Below are positions 7,869 to 17,800 of a stretch of 64,000 nt of DNA, piece after piece; positions within the stretch are counted from its first letter, which is position 1; every line of letters begins with the position of its first letter. Under the pieces are notes generated by a model that had not been told where the DNA came from, did not search any database, and was given only the letters and a program-made list of their open reading frames with translations. The position numbers and the translations under genes were made by a program. Location of the stretch: assembly GCA_021806295.1 (NCBI GenBank), contig JAJZXS010000035.1, positions 18,052 to 82,051 of the forward strand, given 5' to 3'. This stretch comes from Thermoplasmata archaeon. GTDB taxonomy: Archaea; Thermoplasmatota; Thermoplasmata; Thermoplasmatales; Thermoplasmataceae.

Positions 7869-9611
7869 TCAATATCCCCAGAACTGGTCATCTTTCCGTT
7901 TAATGCGTATTAACTCTTCCATGGTTTCCTTCATATCAGGATCCATGTCTTCATCCTTAAGCTCTTTTACAATGTTCGCGGGCACATCCACGTACAGATC
8001 CTCCTCGGCGAAAATCTGCCTGTTGAGGGTTACTCCTTCTATTGCACAGGATAATTCTGTACCCTTATCTGCGTACTGGCAGTTGGTATCTCCGTCCCTT
8101 AGGCTTTTTATGGTGCCTGCATATTTATTTTTGCTGTTGATTAGCTTATCTCCGACTTTTACCCTTCCGGATAACACTTTGATACCAACAATAACGGGCT
8201 TAGCAGCCCTGAAAATATAGTCGGGCATTATAACAAGCTTTGATGGCACGGGTCTGCTATTCTTGCTTTCTTCTTCCAGTTCATGCCTTTTAAATTCTAA
8301 CCATTTGTTCAGATCATCAATCATGGAATAAATTACATTGCCTGTAATAACTCTGACATTGTTGGATTCCATTGCCTCTTTTGCATCACTGGAAACATTG
8401 ACATTGAATCCTACTATTGCCCTATCCATGGGATTGTTAAGCGTTGATACATTTATTATATCTTTTTTGGTAATATCGCCTATCTGTGCTTCCCGTATAT
8501 TAATTTTATTCTGATCCATCTCATAGGCAATGGCCTCCAGTGATCCTATTGCCTCGGCCTTAACTGTGATCCCGTTATCTGAAAGTTTTATATCTGGCTT
8601 TGATTCCTTTATAAGTTCCTCAAAGGCAGTTTCAGTATTTCCATTTTTTATCGCTATTATGGATGTTCCGGACAAAACATCAAGCCTGTCTGTTATAAGT
8701 ATTCTTATCCCGGCAGCGGCACTGGCACTGTTTTTTTCTTCAAGCCCCTTCTTACCGGTAACCAGAATTGCCTTCACCTTGGTAACTGCCGGACCTGAAG
8801 AGGTATTAAGTGCTATTTTATCGCTTTTATGGAGTGTCCCCTGATACAGTATAGTATCAAGTGTTATGCCTAGAGACTCCTCCTTTTTAATTTCAATAAC
8901 AGATCCACGTACATTTTTGTTTTCAAACTGTATTGAATTTTCAAGAAATCTCTGGGCAAGCCCGGTTAGTACCATCAAAATGTCGGGTATGCCAATATTT
9001 AATTTTGCACTTACCGGCACAATTGCAAATGATTTTGTAAAATCAGATATTCTATCATAACGATCTGATGATACGCCTCTTGTGTATAAGTCATTAATTA
9101 TCTTATAGATTCTTTCATCCAGAAGGTCTATATATTCCTGCCTCTGTATTTTCAGTGTGTCCATAAATGAAGTGTTTTTTGTATTGATGAAATATGGGAT
9201 TAAATCTATCTTATTTGCTGCGATTATGAATGGTGTCTTATATTTCTTTAAAACATCTATAGATTCAATTGTCTGTGGCTTTAATCCTTCATTGATGTCT
9301 ATAACCAGTATGGCTATATCTGCCAGAGCACCGCCCATTGAACGCATATTCGCAAATGCCACATGCCCCGGTGTATCTATAAAAAGAAGACCAGGTATTT
9401 TAATCTGAATATTTTTAAAATAATTTTTAATATTTGTCTCGAGAGTTTTTTTATCGATATCTGTTGCGCCAATTTTCTGTGTTATCCCGCCGACTTCCTT
9501 TTTGGCCACCTTTGTGCCCCTTATATCATCAAGGAGAGTGGTTTTTCCATGGTCTACGTGCCCAAGGACACACACAATTGGTTCCCTTAAATTTTTTTTT
9601 GTGGTTTCCAT
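7869..9611 (-). CDS. infB: Translation initiation factor aIF5B (archaeal IF-2)
   Basis: GTPase that promotes subunit joining and initiator-tRNA positioning. About 580 residues, the normal archaeal length without the long eukaryotic N-terminal extension. G1 GHVDHGKTT near residue 17, switch II DTPGH near residue 81, G4 NKID near residue 135, followed by the beta-barrel, alpha/beta/alpha and C-terminal barrel domains. An upstream TTG at 9617 is in frame, but the ATG at 9611, three bases past the ndk stop, gives the normal N-terminus. Last gene of the ribosomal-protein operon. Confidence 0.95.
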   Translation of the reverse strand: METTKKNLREPIVCVLGHVDHGKTTLLDDIRGTKVAKKEVGGITQKIGATDIDKKTLETNIKNYFKNIQIKIPGLLFIDTPGHVAFANMRSMGGALADIAILVIDINEGLKPQTIESIDVLKKYKTPFIIAANKIDLIPYFINTKNTSFMDTLKIQRQEYIDLLDERIYKIINDLYTRGVSSDRYDRISDFTKSFAIVPVSAKLNIGIPDILMVLTGLAQRFLENSIQFENKNVRGSVIEIKKEESLGITLDTILYQGTLHKSDKIALNTSSGPAVTKVKAILVTGKKGLEEKNSASAAAGIRILITDRLDVLSGTSIIAIKNGNTETAFEELIKESKPDIKLSDNGITVKAEAIGSLEAIAYEMDQNKINIREAQIGDITKKDIINVSTLNNPMDRAIVGFNVNVSSDAKEAMESNNVRVITGNVIYSMIDDLNKWLEFKRHELEEESKNSRPVPSKLVIMPDYIFRAAKPVIVGIKVLSGRVKVGDKLINSKNKYAGTIKSLRDGDTNCQYADKGTELSCAIEGVTLNRQIFAEEDLYVDVPANIVKELKDEDMDPDMKETMEELIRIKRKDDQFWGY

Positions 9612-9613
9612 AG

Positions 9614-10033
9614 TCAATAATCCATTATCTCATTCTCATTAAAGAATATTTTATATTCATGGTTATAAGCTTCCTGAGAGTCAGATGCATGAACTATATT
9701 TTCCTCTATGTTTAGGGAGAAGTCTCCACGAATTGTCCCCGGTGCTGCCTTTGATCCATCGGTGGCACCAGCAATGTTTCTGCATGAAACTATTGCGTTG
9801 TCTCCTTCAAGTATTATGGCAACTATAGGACCAGAGGTCAAATATGATACGAGACTGTCAAAGAAGGGTTTGAGGCTATGTACACTGTAATGTTCCTTTG
9901 CCTTTGCCTCGGAAACCTTCATAAGTTTAAGAGACAGAATTTTGAGACCTTTGTTTTCAAATCTGGCTATTATATTCCCTATGAGATGCCTCTTAACTCC
10001 GTCAGGTTTTATGAGTACCAATGTTCTTTCCAT
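9614..10033 (-). CDS. ndk: Nucleoside diphosphate kinase
   Basis: Equilibrates nucleoside di- and triphosphates via a phosphohistidine. Starts TLVLIKPDG, has the RNIAGATD region and the active-site histidine in NIVHASDS near residue 115. 139 aa, the usual length. Sits between L24e and aIF5B, the widespread archaeal order, with 3-5 bp spacing. Confidence 0.96.
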   Translation of the reverse strand: MERTLVLIKPDGVKRHLIGNIIARFENKGLKILSLKLMKVSEAKAKEHYSVHSLKPFFDSLVSYLTSGPIVAIILEGDNAIVSCRNIAGATDGSKAAPGTIRGDFSLNIEENIVHASDSQEAYNHEYKIFFNENEIMDY

Positions 10034-10037
10034 AGTA

Positions 10038-10235
10038 TTACGCCTTTCTCATTTCTTTTATGCGGTGGTATTCATTTGTCCACTTTACATTCCTGGCGGC
10101 CCGTTTTAGGTCTATCATATTGGTTCTGCACTTCTTTGAACAGAAATTCATAACATTTCCGTCCTTTCTAATGTAAATAATACCAGATGCGGGCTCAATG
10201 TCATGCCCGCAGAAAATACATTTTCTATTTTCCAT
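10038..10235 (-). CDS. rpl24e: Large ribosomal subunit protein eL24 (L24e)
   Basis: Small zinc-ribbon ribosomal protein: C-x2-C (CIFC) near the N-terminus and C-x3-C (CSKKC) about residue 30, then a basic tail. A GTG at 10244 is in frame, but AAGGTGA at 10247-10241 lies five bases before the ATG at 10235, so the shorter 65-aa form is preferred. It follows S28e directly. Confidence 0.95.
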   Translation of the reverse strand: MENRKCIFCGHDIEPASGIIYIRKDGNVMNFCSKKCRTNMIDLKRAARNVKWTNEYHRIKEMRKA

Positions 10236-10240
10236 TTCAT

Positions 10241-10450
10241 TCACCTTATAGATAACCTTCTGGCCTCTCTTGCAGTTTCTCTCAGCATGAGTATATCACC
10301 CACCTTTACAGGACCAAGCACATTTCTTGCAATTATACGGCCCTGGTCCTTGCCTTCGAGAACCCTCACCTTAACGGTTGTTGCCTCTCCGGTCATTCCG
10401 GTTCTACCCATTAGTTCTACTACTTCAGCTGGAGTTGCATCGTCTGCCAT
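10241..10450 (-). CDS. rps28e: Small ribosomal subunit protein eS28 (S28e)
   Basis: 69-aa OB-fold ribosomal protein with the family hallmark [23 protein letters not shown] and the conserved C-terminus [11 protein letters not shown]. Follows rpl7ae by six bases; its stop overlaps the Shine-Dalgarno of rpl24e. Confidence 0.97.
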   Translation of the reverse strand: MADDATPAEVVELMGRTGMTGEATTVKVRVLEGKDQGRIIARNVLGPVKVGDILMLRETAREARRLSIR

Positions 10451-10456
10451 AAAGCA

Positions 10457-11053
10457 TCACTCTTCACTTTCTTCTGAATCTTTGCTCTTTTTTGCTGCTT
10501 TCTTTGCAGTTTTCTTGGGCTCTTTCTTTTCCTTCTTTTCTTCCTTTGATTCAGATTCTTTTTCTTTCTTTGCAGTTTTCTTGGGCTCTTTCTTTTCTTC
10601 TACTTTTTCGGCTACTTCTGCTGATGCGGCTTCTGCAGGTTCTTCCTTCTTCTCTTCCTTGGCAGGTGCTTTCTTTTTCTCTTCCTTTCCGGTCTTTGCA
10701 CTTTCTATTGAAGATAAAAGATTCTTGTATGCCTCTTCATTCTTGCCGAAATCAGTAACTGCTATTGAAGCTGCAGATGCAATGCCAACTTTTAATCCCA
10801 GGTCACTTTTATTTTTAACATATGTGTACGGAACCTTTCTCTCCTCACACAGTACAGGAATATAAAATACAACCTCAGGTGGTGATACATCCTCTGCAAT
10901 AACAACAACCTTAGCCTCTCCTCTCTCTATGGCCTTTACTACCTCATTTGTCCCTTTCTTAATCTTACCAGATCTGTATGAATTTTCTACAAAATCCAAT
11001 GCGTCTTTGACTAACGATTCGGGAGCTTCAAACTTTACATAAGTGTTTTCCAT
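10457..11053 (-). CDS. rpl7ae: Ribosomal protein eL8 (L7Ae) with long K/E/A-rich tail
   Basis: Kink-turn RNA-binding protein of the large subunit, also part of C/D and H/ACA sRNPs and RNase P in archaea. Residues 1 to about 118 are a standard L7Ae domain (KGTNEVVKAIERGEAKVVVIAEDVSPPE, then the IPVLCEERKVPY strand). About 80 further residues of Lys, Glu, Ala and Ser follow, whereas most archaeal L7Ae proteins end near residue 120. The tail contains two copies of KKEPKKTAKK, encoded by a 34-bp direct repeat. The start has AAGGAGGA five bases ahead. Confidence 0.95.
   Translation of the reverse strand: MENTYVKFEAPESLVKDALDFVENSYRSGKIKKGTNEVVKAIERGEAKVVVIAEDVSPPEVVFYIPVLCEERKVPYTYVKNKSDLGLKVGIASAASIAVTDFGKNEEAYKNLLSSIESAKTGKEEKKKAPAKEEKKEEPAEAASAEVAEKVEEKKEPKKTAKKEKESESKEEKKEKKEPKKTAKKAAKKSKDSEESEE
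10498..10597. repeat. 34-bp direct repeat within the L7Ae tail coding sequence
   Basis: Positions 10498-10531 and 10564-10597 are identical over 34 bp and lie 66 bp (22 codons) apart. They encode the repeated KKEPKKTAKK segments, showing that the tail grew at least partly by in-frame duplication. Confidence 0.85.
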
Positions 11054-11057
11054 GATA

Positions 11058-11107
11058 ATCCTCCTTCACTTCTGCATGGTATTATAAACTGTAATATAAA
11101 TATTTAG
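11058..11107 (-). promoter_or_regulatory. Promoter and Shine-Dalgarno of the ribosomal-protein operon
   Basis: On the minus strand an AT-rich TATA element (AATATTTATATTA, complement of about 11092-11104) precedes AAGGAGGA (11066-11059) and the rpl7ae ATG at 11053. The predicted start leaves a leader of roughly 18 nt, so this operon uses a leader with a strong ribosome site, unlike many genes in the window. Confidence 0.55.
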
Positions 11108-11345
11108 AATAATTTTATGATTCAGGACATTTCAGATTTCTAATTCTATGACCAGATAATACTCTTGACTTTTTATGCCATGTATCTAACAGGTGAACGG
11201 TAATACGCTGATACAATTTATATTTTCTTTGATAATAAATACAATACTAGAAGCCGAAAAGCAATAATATTCAGTATATCCATTATATTAATTCCGGAAA
11301 ATTCTTAAATTAATAGACAAAAATTCGAAGATATGTTGCCAATAA
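11108..11345. other. Intergenic region between divergent operons
   Basis: Separates the rpl7ae operon from the MFS gene. AT-rich, no open frame of note, no tRNA or clear inverted repeat. I see only the two flanking promoters. Confidence 0.6.
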
Positions 11346-11356
11346 ATTTATATAAG
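11346..11356 (+). promoter_or_regulatory. TATA box of the MFS transporter gene
   Basis: ATTTATATAAG lies about 23-26 bp upstream of the ATG at 11373, with no ribosome site between, as expected for a leaderless message. Confidence 0.6.
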
Positions 11357-11372
11357 TTCAAGTTCACACTTT

Positions 11373-12647
11373 ATGAGTGAAAAAACAGATGTTATCGCTG
11401 CATCAATGATAGGAACCATAATTGAATGGTATGGAATCTTCATTTTTTCATCCGGTGCGGTGTACATAGAAAGAGCATTTTATCCGAATGTAAGCGTTGC
11501 AGAGGGCCTATTACTGGTATTGTTAACATTCGCCCTGGGATTTATAACCAGGCCAGTAGGTGCCTATATCTTCGGGCATTTCGGGGATAAACTGGGAAGG
11601 AAAAGAATACTGCTTCTGACACTTCTTATCTCCGGAATTTCGACCGGACTTACAGGATTAATACCTTCAGAGGCCAGCATAGGTGCACTTGCCATAGTTC
11701 TTCTGGTAGTATTGAGACTTGTTCTTGGATTTGGACTTGGTGGAGAATGGGGAGGAGCAATGCTGTTGACACTTGAGACTTTCAAAAAAAGGAGAGGTTT
11801 TTATTCTTCATTTGTCCAGTCAACAGTTGGTATCGGGCTGTTGCTAGGTACAGCAATATTCATTCCTCTTGTATACCTGTTGCCATCTTCTTTCATGTAC
11901 TCGATTGGATGGAGAATTCCGTTCCTGGCTAGTTTTGTAATAGTTATAGTAGGAGTCTTTATAAGACTAAAAGTGAAAGAAACTCCTGTGTTCGAGGCGG
12001 AGAAGAAAAAGAACAGGCTTTTAAAATCGCCGGAAAAGGAATTGTTCACAAAACACTGGAAAGAGGTTATAGTTGGAACATTGCTTGCCGGATCATCCGG
12101 AAATTTCTTCTACTTTGCAATTTCATTGCTACCGGTACTGTTTGAAGACACCGGAAAAATAACTGTACTGGTGGGACTTATAGGTACTGCAATATTCGGT
12201 ATACTGGATGTGGTATTCGTATTCGTTGGTGGCCAGATATCTGATAAAAGGGGCAGGAGAGTTATTATCGCCGGTGCCAATTTACTTGCACTTATAATTC
12301 TGTTTCCCTCAATATATCTTGTAAGCACAGAATATTTTATTCTATTCCTTTCATTATTTGCAGTAGCACACGGATTGAGTTATTCTCCTATGGGAGCAAT
12401 GATTTCGGAAATATTTCCCACAAGGGTGAGGTACTCTGGAAATTCTGCAAGTTATCAGTACGGCAATTCCTTTATTGGTGGTCCAGCCCCGTACGTTTCA
12501 GACTTTCTTGGAACTTTAGAATACGCACTATATCCAGTTTTCACTCTGATTTTTATATTAATTGCGCTTGGTGTTATATATAAATCAAAGGAAACAGACA
12601 ATATATCACTGGAGGAGCCCGATATTGGTACTGACACCACTACTTAA
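11373..12647 (+). CDS. MFS transporter, metabolite:H+ symporter type
   Basis: 424-aa, 12-helix major facilitator. The start (IGTIIEWYGIFIF) and GHFGDKLGRKR between helices 2 and 3, plus GGEWGGA in helix 4, are hallmarks of the metabolite:H+ symporter (MHS) branch that includes proline/betaine, citrate and shikimate carriers. A second GGQISDKRGRR loop marks the half-repeat (about residues 288-300). Probably proton-driven uptake of an organic acid or amino acid; substrate unknown. Single-gene unit with its own leaderless promoter. Confidence 0.88.
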   Translation: MSEKTDVIAASMIGTIIEWYGIFIFSSGAVYIERAFYPNVSVAEGLLLVLLTFALGFITRPVGAYIFGHFGDKLGRKRILLLTLLISGISTGLTGLIPSEASIGALAIVLLVVLRLVLGFGLGGEWGGAMLLTLETFKKRRGFYSSFVQSTVGIGLLLGTAIFIPLVYLLPSSFMYSIGWRIPFLASFVIVIVGVFIRLKVKETPVFEAEKKKNRLLKSPEKELFTKHWKEVIVGTLLAGSSGNFFYFAISLLPVLFEDTGKITVLVGLIGTAIFGILDVVFVFVGGQISDKRGRRVIIAGANLLALIILFPSIYLVSTEYFILFLSLFAVAHGLSYSPMGAMISEIFPTRVRYSGNSASYQYGNSFIGGPAPYVSDFLGTLEYALYPVFTLIFILIALGVIYKSKETDNISLEEPDIGTDTTT

Positions 12648-13021
12648 ACAAATTATTACCAAATTTTTTTCTCAAGACAAAATAGCAGGTACTATTTATA
12701 AACCTTTAAATTTTAATAGCATTCATTTGTTTCTTGTAAAACGCTGAGTGTTTAAACATGTATAAATTGATTGATAGGTCTATCAAATACTATTTACTTA
12801 TCGGTGGTGACGTTCTAAATATTCATTCCGGGTGTTATAATTTTATACCTGTTCCAAAAGCAGGATTGAATTGCCAATAAAAATCATCTACTACAATGAT
12901 ATCCACTCTGAATTACCTGTGATTTCCAGCTTGAGAGTTAAATATTATGAATCGTTATTTTCCAGGTTATATGCTGTTTAACTGGATTAGGGCAGGCCTG
13001 CCGGGTAAATTTGAGAAAAAC
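12648..13021. other. Intergenic region between convergent genes
   Basis: About 370 bp between the MFS gene and the 3' end of the chelatase gene. T-rich stretches suit terminators for both. A 40-codon ORF at 12758-12880 on the plus strand has no ribosome site or promoter and is not called. No other structure recognised. Confidence 0.5.
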
Positions 13022-14857
13022 TTACGTAATTGATATGTTATTCAAATCCTCTATAATTGTGGCACCTGAATAGCTGGAAATTATGTTATTATATGTAGGA
13101 AGGAATTTATTATCATTTTTATCTATTATATACATTTTCGAAACTTTTTTTATTTTTTTGGAAATATATTCAAGGTCACTCATGGGATTCCCCGGAAATA
13201 CATTACCCCTTCCATCAGATATCAGCAAAGAGACCGTTTTGAATTTCTCATAAGTGGACAGGTTATATATTTCTATCAGGGCATCATAAAGAGGGGTTTT
13301 TCCCTCACTCTTTATGCTGTTTATATGGTTCCTTAATGATGTAAAGTTTCTGGAAAAATTCATTACAATTTTTGAATGCTGCCCAGAAAATGTTAACAAT
13401 GCTACACGGCTTCTCATTAAATAGAGTTTTTTAAGGAGCATATCTGAAAAATCTTTTGCTATCTGTATCCTTGAACTGAAATTCATTGATCGGCTCGAGT
13501 CAATGGCTATTATAAAGGGAACAGACCCGGATGAAAACGAATCATTTAGAACCACAGTCCTGCTGTTTATTTCACTGAAACCTGATGTCCATGTGTTCAG
13601 CAGCGACGACCTCATATCAATATGAGTACCGGATTTTTTTCCCCGGTGCTTGAACTGCTTTGCAATTCCTGATCTTCCTGAAATTCTGGTTTCCATGCTG
13701 TTTTCTGGCTTTACCTTAATTTTTCCGATCCGGTCTTTTCCGGAGTTATTGTCATGTTTGTCCTTATCTGATCCTTTGCTGTTTCTGAATTTATCACCAC
13801 CCCTGTTATCTTCATCCTCCACATGATTTGTGTTGCTGTTTCCCCCATCTTTATTGTTCTCCTGATTTTCAGGTTCTTTATAGTTATAATCAGGCCTGCT
13901 GTTGCCCTTCTCCCTGATTCTATGGTTGAGGGCGAACTCGAGCGCTTTCTTTAAGTCCTGTTCATTTACATCATTTCTGCCATTATAGGCTGCTATGGCT
14001 TTTGCCGTTTTTACAGTGCTTATCATTGCCCTGTTGCTCAGAGAATTTTTCAGGATTGTATCGGCTATGAACATTAAAAATTCTCTTCTGATTGTAACAT
14101 ATGGGAGTATCTCTCTGGCCTTCATTATTCGTAACTTTATATTCCTATCCCCTTCTTCGAATTTATTGATAAATTCTACCTTATTCCTGTCAAATTCCTC
14201 AACCCGGTTCGATATTTTAAGTAAAGTTTCAGGTGATTCCGGCATTTTTCCCTCCACAGATATTCCGAACCTGTCAAGCAACTGTGGTCTGAGTTCACCC
14301 TCCTCTGGATTCATTGTTCCAACAAGGATAAACCTGGCAGGATGGATATATGATACCCCCTCCCTCTCAACTATATTTACACCAGAAGCCGCAGCATCCA
14401 GGATAGAGTCTACTATGGAGTCCTCCAGCAGGTTTACCTCGTCTATATAGAGTATCCCCCGATTTGCCTCGCCTATCAATCCCTCACGAAGTACTGATTC
14501 TCCCTTTATTGCATGTGAAATATCCAGCGACCCGACTACCCTGTCCAGTGTTGTGCTATTTGGAAGATTCACTATCCTGATTTTCATGTCTTCTGTCTCC
14601 AGTTTGCCATTTTTCTGCCTTTCTATACATTCATCGCATAGATCACCTTCAGGGTCACAGTGGAATCTGCAGCCTTTAACAGCCCTTATCTCCGGCAGTA
14701 CGGATGACAAGGATCGTACCATGGTTGATTTTGCTATGCCCTTTGGGCCGGTAATTAACAATCCGCCTATTTTACTATCTATTGCATTAACTATCAGGCC
14801 AAGTTTGATATCATCATTGCCTACTATGGCTGAGAATGGAAAATAATAAGTTTTCAT
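13022..14857 (-). CDS. Fused ChlI/ChlD-type chelatase ATPase subunit
   Basis: AAA+ motor subunit that partners with CobN/ChlH to insert Co or Mg into a tetrapyrrole. N-terminal AAA+ domain with Walker A GPKGIAKST (residues 37-45), a cysteine cluster C63, C67, C74, C77, Walker B ILYIDEVNLL and the MNPEEGELRPQLLDRFG sensor region. A hydrophilic linker rich in Asn, Asp, Gly and Lys (about 315-395) leads to a von Willebrand A domain with an intact MIDAS (DSSRS and a later T and D). One protein thus replaces separate I and D subunits. Its ATG overlaps the cobN stop as ATGA. Confidence 0.92.
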   Translation of the reverse strand: MKTYYFPFSAIVGNDDIKLGLIVNAIDSKIGGLLITGPKGIAKSTMVRSLSSVLPEIRAVKGCRFHCDPEGDLCDECIERQKNGKLETEDMKIRIVNLPNSTTLDRVVGSLDISHAIKGESVLREGLIGEANRGILYIDEVNLLEDSIVDSILDAAASGVNIVEREGVSYIHPARFILVGTMNPEEGELRPQLLDRFGISVEGKMPESPETLLKISNRVEEFDRNKVEFINKFEEGDRNIKLRIMKAREILPYVTIRREFLMFIADTILKNSLSNRAMISTVKTAKAIAAYNGRNDVNEQDLKKALEFALNHRIREKGNSRPDYNYKEPENQENNKDGGNSNTNHVEDEDNRGGDKFRNSKGSDKDKHDNNSGKDRIGKIKVKPENSMETRISGRSGIAKQFKHRGKKSGTHIDMRSSLLNTWTSGFSEINSRTVVLNDSFSSGSVPFIIAIDSSRSMNFSSRIQIAKDFSDMLLKKLYLMRSRVALLTFSGQHSKIVMNFSRNFTSLRNHINSIKSEGKTPLYDALIEIYNLSTYEKFKTVSLLISDGRGNVFPGNPMSDLEYISKKIKKVSKMYIIDKNDNKFLPTYNNIISSYSGATIIEDLNNISIT

Positions 14858-17800
14858 TCATTTTCACCTTCAATTTCCATGTATTCTTCTTCCAGTTTCT
14901 CCTTCATTTCATCGGTGGCATGCCATATATCCCTTTTATATGCCTCTATCATTCTTGATGTGATCTCTGAAAGTGCCCATGGATTCTCCTTTTTGAACCA
15001 GTCCTTCATATTTTTATCCATGATAAATTTCTCAGCTATGTTGTTGAAAATATTATCATTGACCATTCCGGTTGTGGCCCCCCATCCATATAGATGCTCT
15101 ATTTTTTTTAGCATTTCAGTAGCCCCCCGGTATCCAAAATTTTTCTGGGCATCAATCCACTTTTCATTTAGCAACTTTCCAATTGCAGTTCTTTCTATTT
15201 CCTCCTTCATAGTTCTTACTTTTGGCTTATTTGGATTGAATGTGTCCTCGAACATAAGCGATGGATTTGATCCACTCTTTTTTGCCATTAAATAAAATCC
15301 ACCTGCGTAAGAATAATTGCAGGAATCGTCGTTTATATCAATTTCATCTATTTCCCGCTTATGTATGATGGTTTCTATATCCTTTGATATTGAAAGAAGC
15401 TGTTCCCTGGATTCCTTTCCAAAATTGTTTTTGCCATAAGAATATCCCATCCATTCGGTGAATACTTCAGCTAAATCCCCCTCATTTTCCCATCTTGATG
15501 ATTCAACAGCATTATTTACACCGGAACCGTATGACCCTGGCTTTGAAGAGAATATCCTGTCAAGGTGCCCGTATTTCCTGTGATGCTTGATAATAAAGTT
15601 GCTATCCTCGTCCTCATCCAGTTCAGATATTTTCTTAACCGCCATATCTATCAGCTCTATTATATTGAAAAGATTATCGCGGACTATTCCGCTGGATTCC
15701 ACAACCACATCAATTCTTGGCCGTTTCAGTATATCCAGCGGGATGGGCTTAACATCCTTGACCTTTTTGGTTCCCTCCTGCCATACTGGCTCAACGCCCA
15801 GCGTATAAAGTATCTGTGAAATTAGTTCTCCATCTGAACGGTATGCATCCGTAGACCAGAGTACAAATCCTATTGTTTCAGGAAATTTATTTTCTTTTTT
15901 ATACTCGTTTTCTATAAGTTTGTTTGCAAGAACCACCCCCACCTGCCAGGCTGAGTGGCTTGGTATTTTAAACGGGTCAACGGCATAGAAGTTTCTTCCT
16001 GATGGAAGCACATCATATCTTCCCCTGGTAAGTGAACCTGATACCCCTGGCTCTATATATTTGCCTTCCAGTGCTGACAGAATATTCTTTCTTTCATTTT
16101 CCGGAGAATATTTTAATTTCTCTATTATTCCAGATTCAAGTTCAGGCAGCTGACCGCCATTGCCCAGATATTCATTTATTATTGTTTCTGCCGCCTCTTT
16201 CCCCTTTTCTTTATACAGGGAATCATCAAAACGGGTGGCAGTGATAACATAATCCTTTATATCAGCTGTTTCCAGATCCTTTCCATATACATACAGTCCT
16301 TTTGTAACTACGGAATCCTTGAAAAGATTCAATCTATGCTCTATTTCATGAGTTGCCTTATTTGAATCCTTGAAGTCTATTGATAGCCCGATCTTATGAG
16401 AAAGTTTCTGTATTCTATCAAGTATCATGCCCTCTCTGGGTTTATTTTCAGCCTTTTCAGTTTCTTCGTAGTCATCTATGAGGTCCTCGAGTTCCTTTAT
16501 TTCCTCTGGAACCTCATCATAGGCGGTTGGTGGTGTTATATAATCCAGTAATACAGCATAGCTTCTTCTCTTGGCAATGATACCCTCCCCTGGCACATTT
16601 GTTGAGTAAAGGTATAGATTTGGAATTTCTCCTATGGAAATTTCAGGGAAGTCCGAAGGGGACAAACCCAGACCCTTTCCTGGCGTGAATTCCAGCGTCC
16701 CGTGGGTCCCAACGTGTATAATGGCATCTGCCATGAATATCTCCTGAATCCATTTATAAAATGCAAGCCAGTAGTGGGTTATTGGTGTTAGGGAATCATG
16801 TATAGTCCTTATACTGTTGTCATTATCTGCAAAGGTGATCCTCTTTGGCTGTATCCCGATGAATATATTGCCAGATATTATTCCAGGGATTTCTATTTTA
16901 CCGTCCTTGAGCATATAATCTCTTTCATTATTCAGTTTACCCCATCTGGATATAATCTGATCCCTGGAGTCTTCTGGAAGCTTTTCAAAAAATCTATTGT
17001 ACTGCCCAACAGGCATGCTGTAGATCGACCCTCCTTTATTTATTACATCCTCAACAGGTGTCCATTTGCCCTCTGGGATTGCCTTCCTCTCCATGATTGT
17101 TTTTATCAATGATTCTCCATCTTCCGGAATATAATCCAGGGAATATCCTTCGGCTTTCAGGAGATGCATTATATTTGAAACGGAATTGAGCGTGTCCAGC
17201 CCTGTTGCGGTACCGATATTGGCCTCAAGGTCCTTGAAAGAAGACCCAGAATGAAGTATTATGGCAATTTTTTTATCACTGTTCTTCTTATATTTAAGGT
17301 CAATCCATCTGCTTATTCTCCCGGCCATATAACTTACCTGTTCATTGACCGGGACAAGCTCCCTGTATACAGTACCGCGGTCATAAATCTTTTTGATAAG
17401 CCCTATGAGGACCGGCTCTATGGTGCCATCCATTTCAGGAAGCATGGCGCTCATTATTGTTGAAACCACATCAAGACCGGAAGAATCAAGCCATTCTTTT
17501 TCCTCCTTGTAATAGTAAATAAGTCCCTGGAAAACAGGTACGCCAAGTTCCATAAGTGTGGTCTTGTCCTCCTTTTTTATCAGCGAAAATGAAAGCAGGT
17601 TAATAACTGCATCTACAGCCGGTTTTCCATCCTGATAAAAATATTCCTGGATGCATTCCTCGGCACTTTTGATATTTCTGGACTTATCACCGAATCCATT
17701 TGTAAACACAGGAATTGCCGATATTTCCCTGCTGTTCAGTTCATCAATAATAGATCTTACAATGCCGGTGTCATTATCCACCCATGCTGTTCTGTAGAAA

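Noticed and set aside
10498-10597. CRISPR-like repeats
   Set aside because: Only two copies, in frame inside a gene; no array of regularly spaced repeats exists anywhere in the window.
10203-10865. Long 220-aa ORF opposite the ribosomal-protein genes, very Ser/Phe-rich
   Set aside because: It is the antisense of the Lys/Glu-rich L7Ae tail and S28e; the composition is a shadow of AAG/GAA codons.
12758-12880. 40-codon ORF on the plus strand between the MFS and chelatase genes
   Set aside because: No ribosome site, no TATA at the right distance and no recognisable sequence; lies between two convergent 3' ends.
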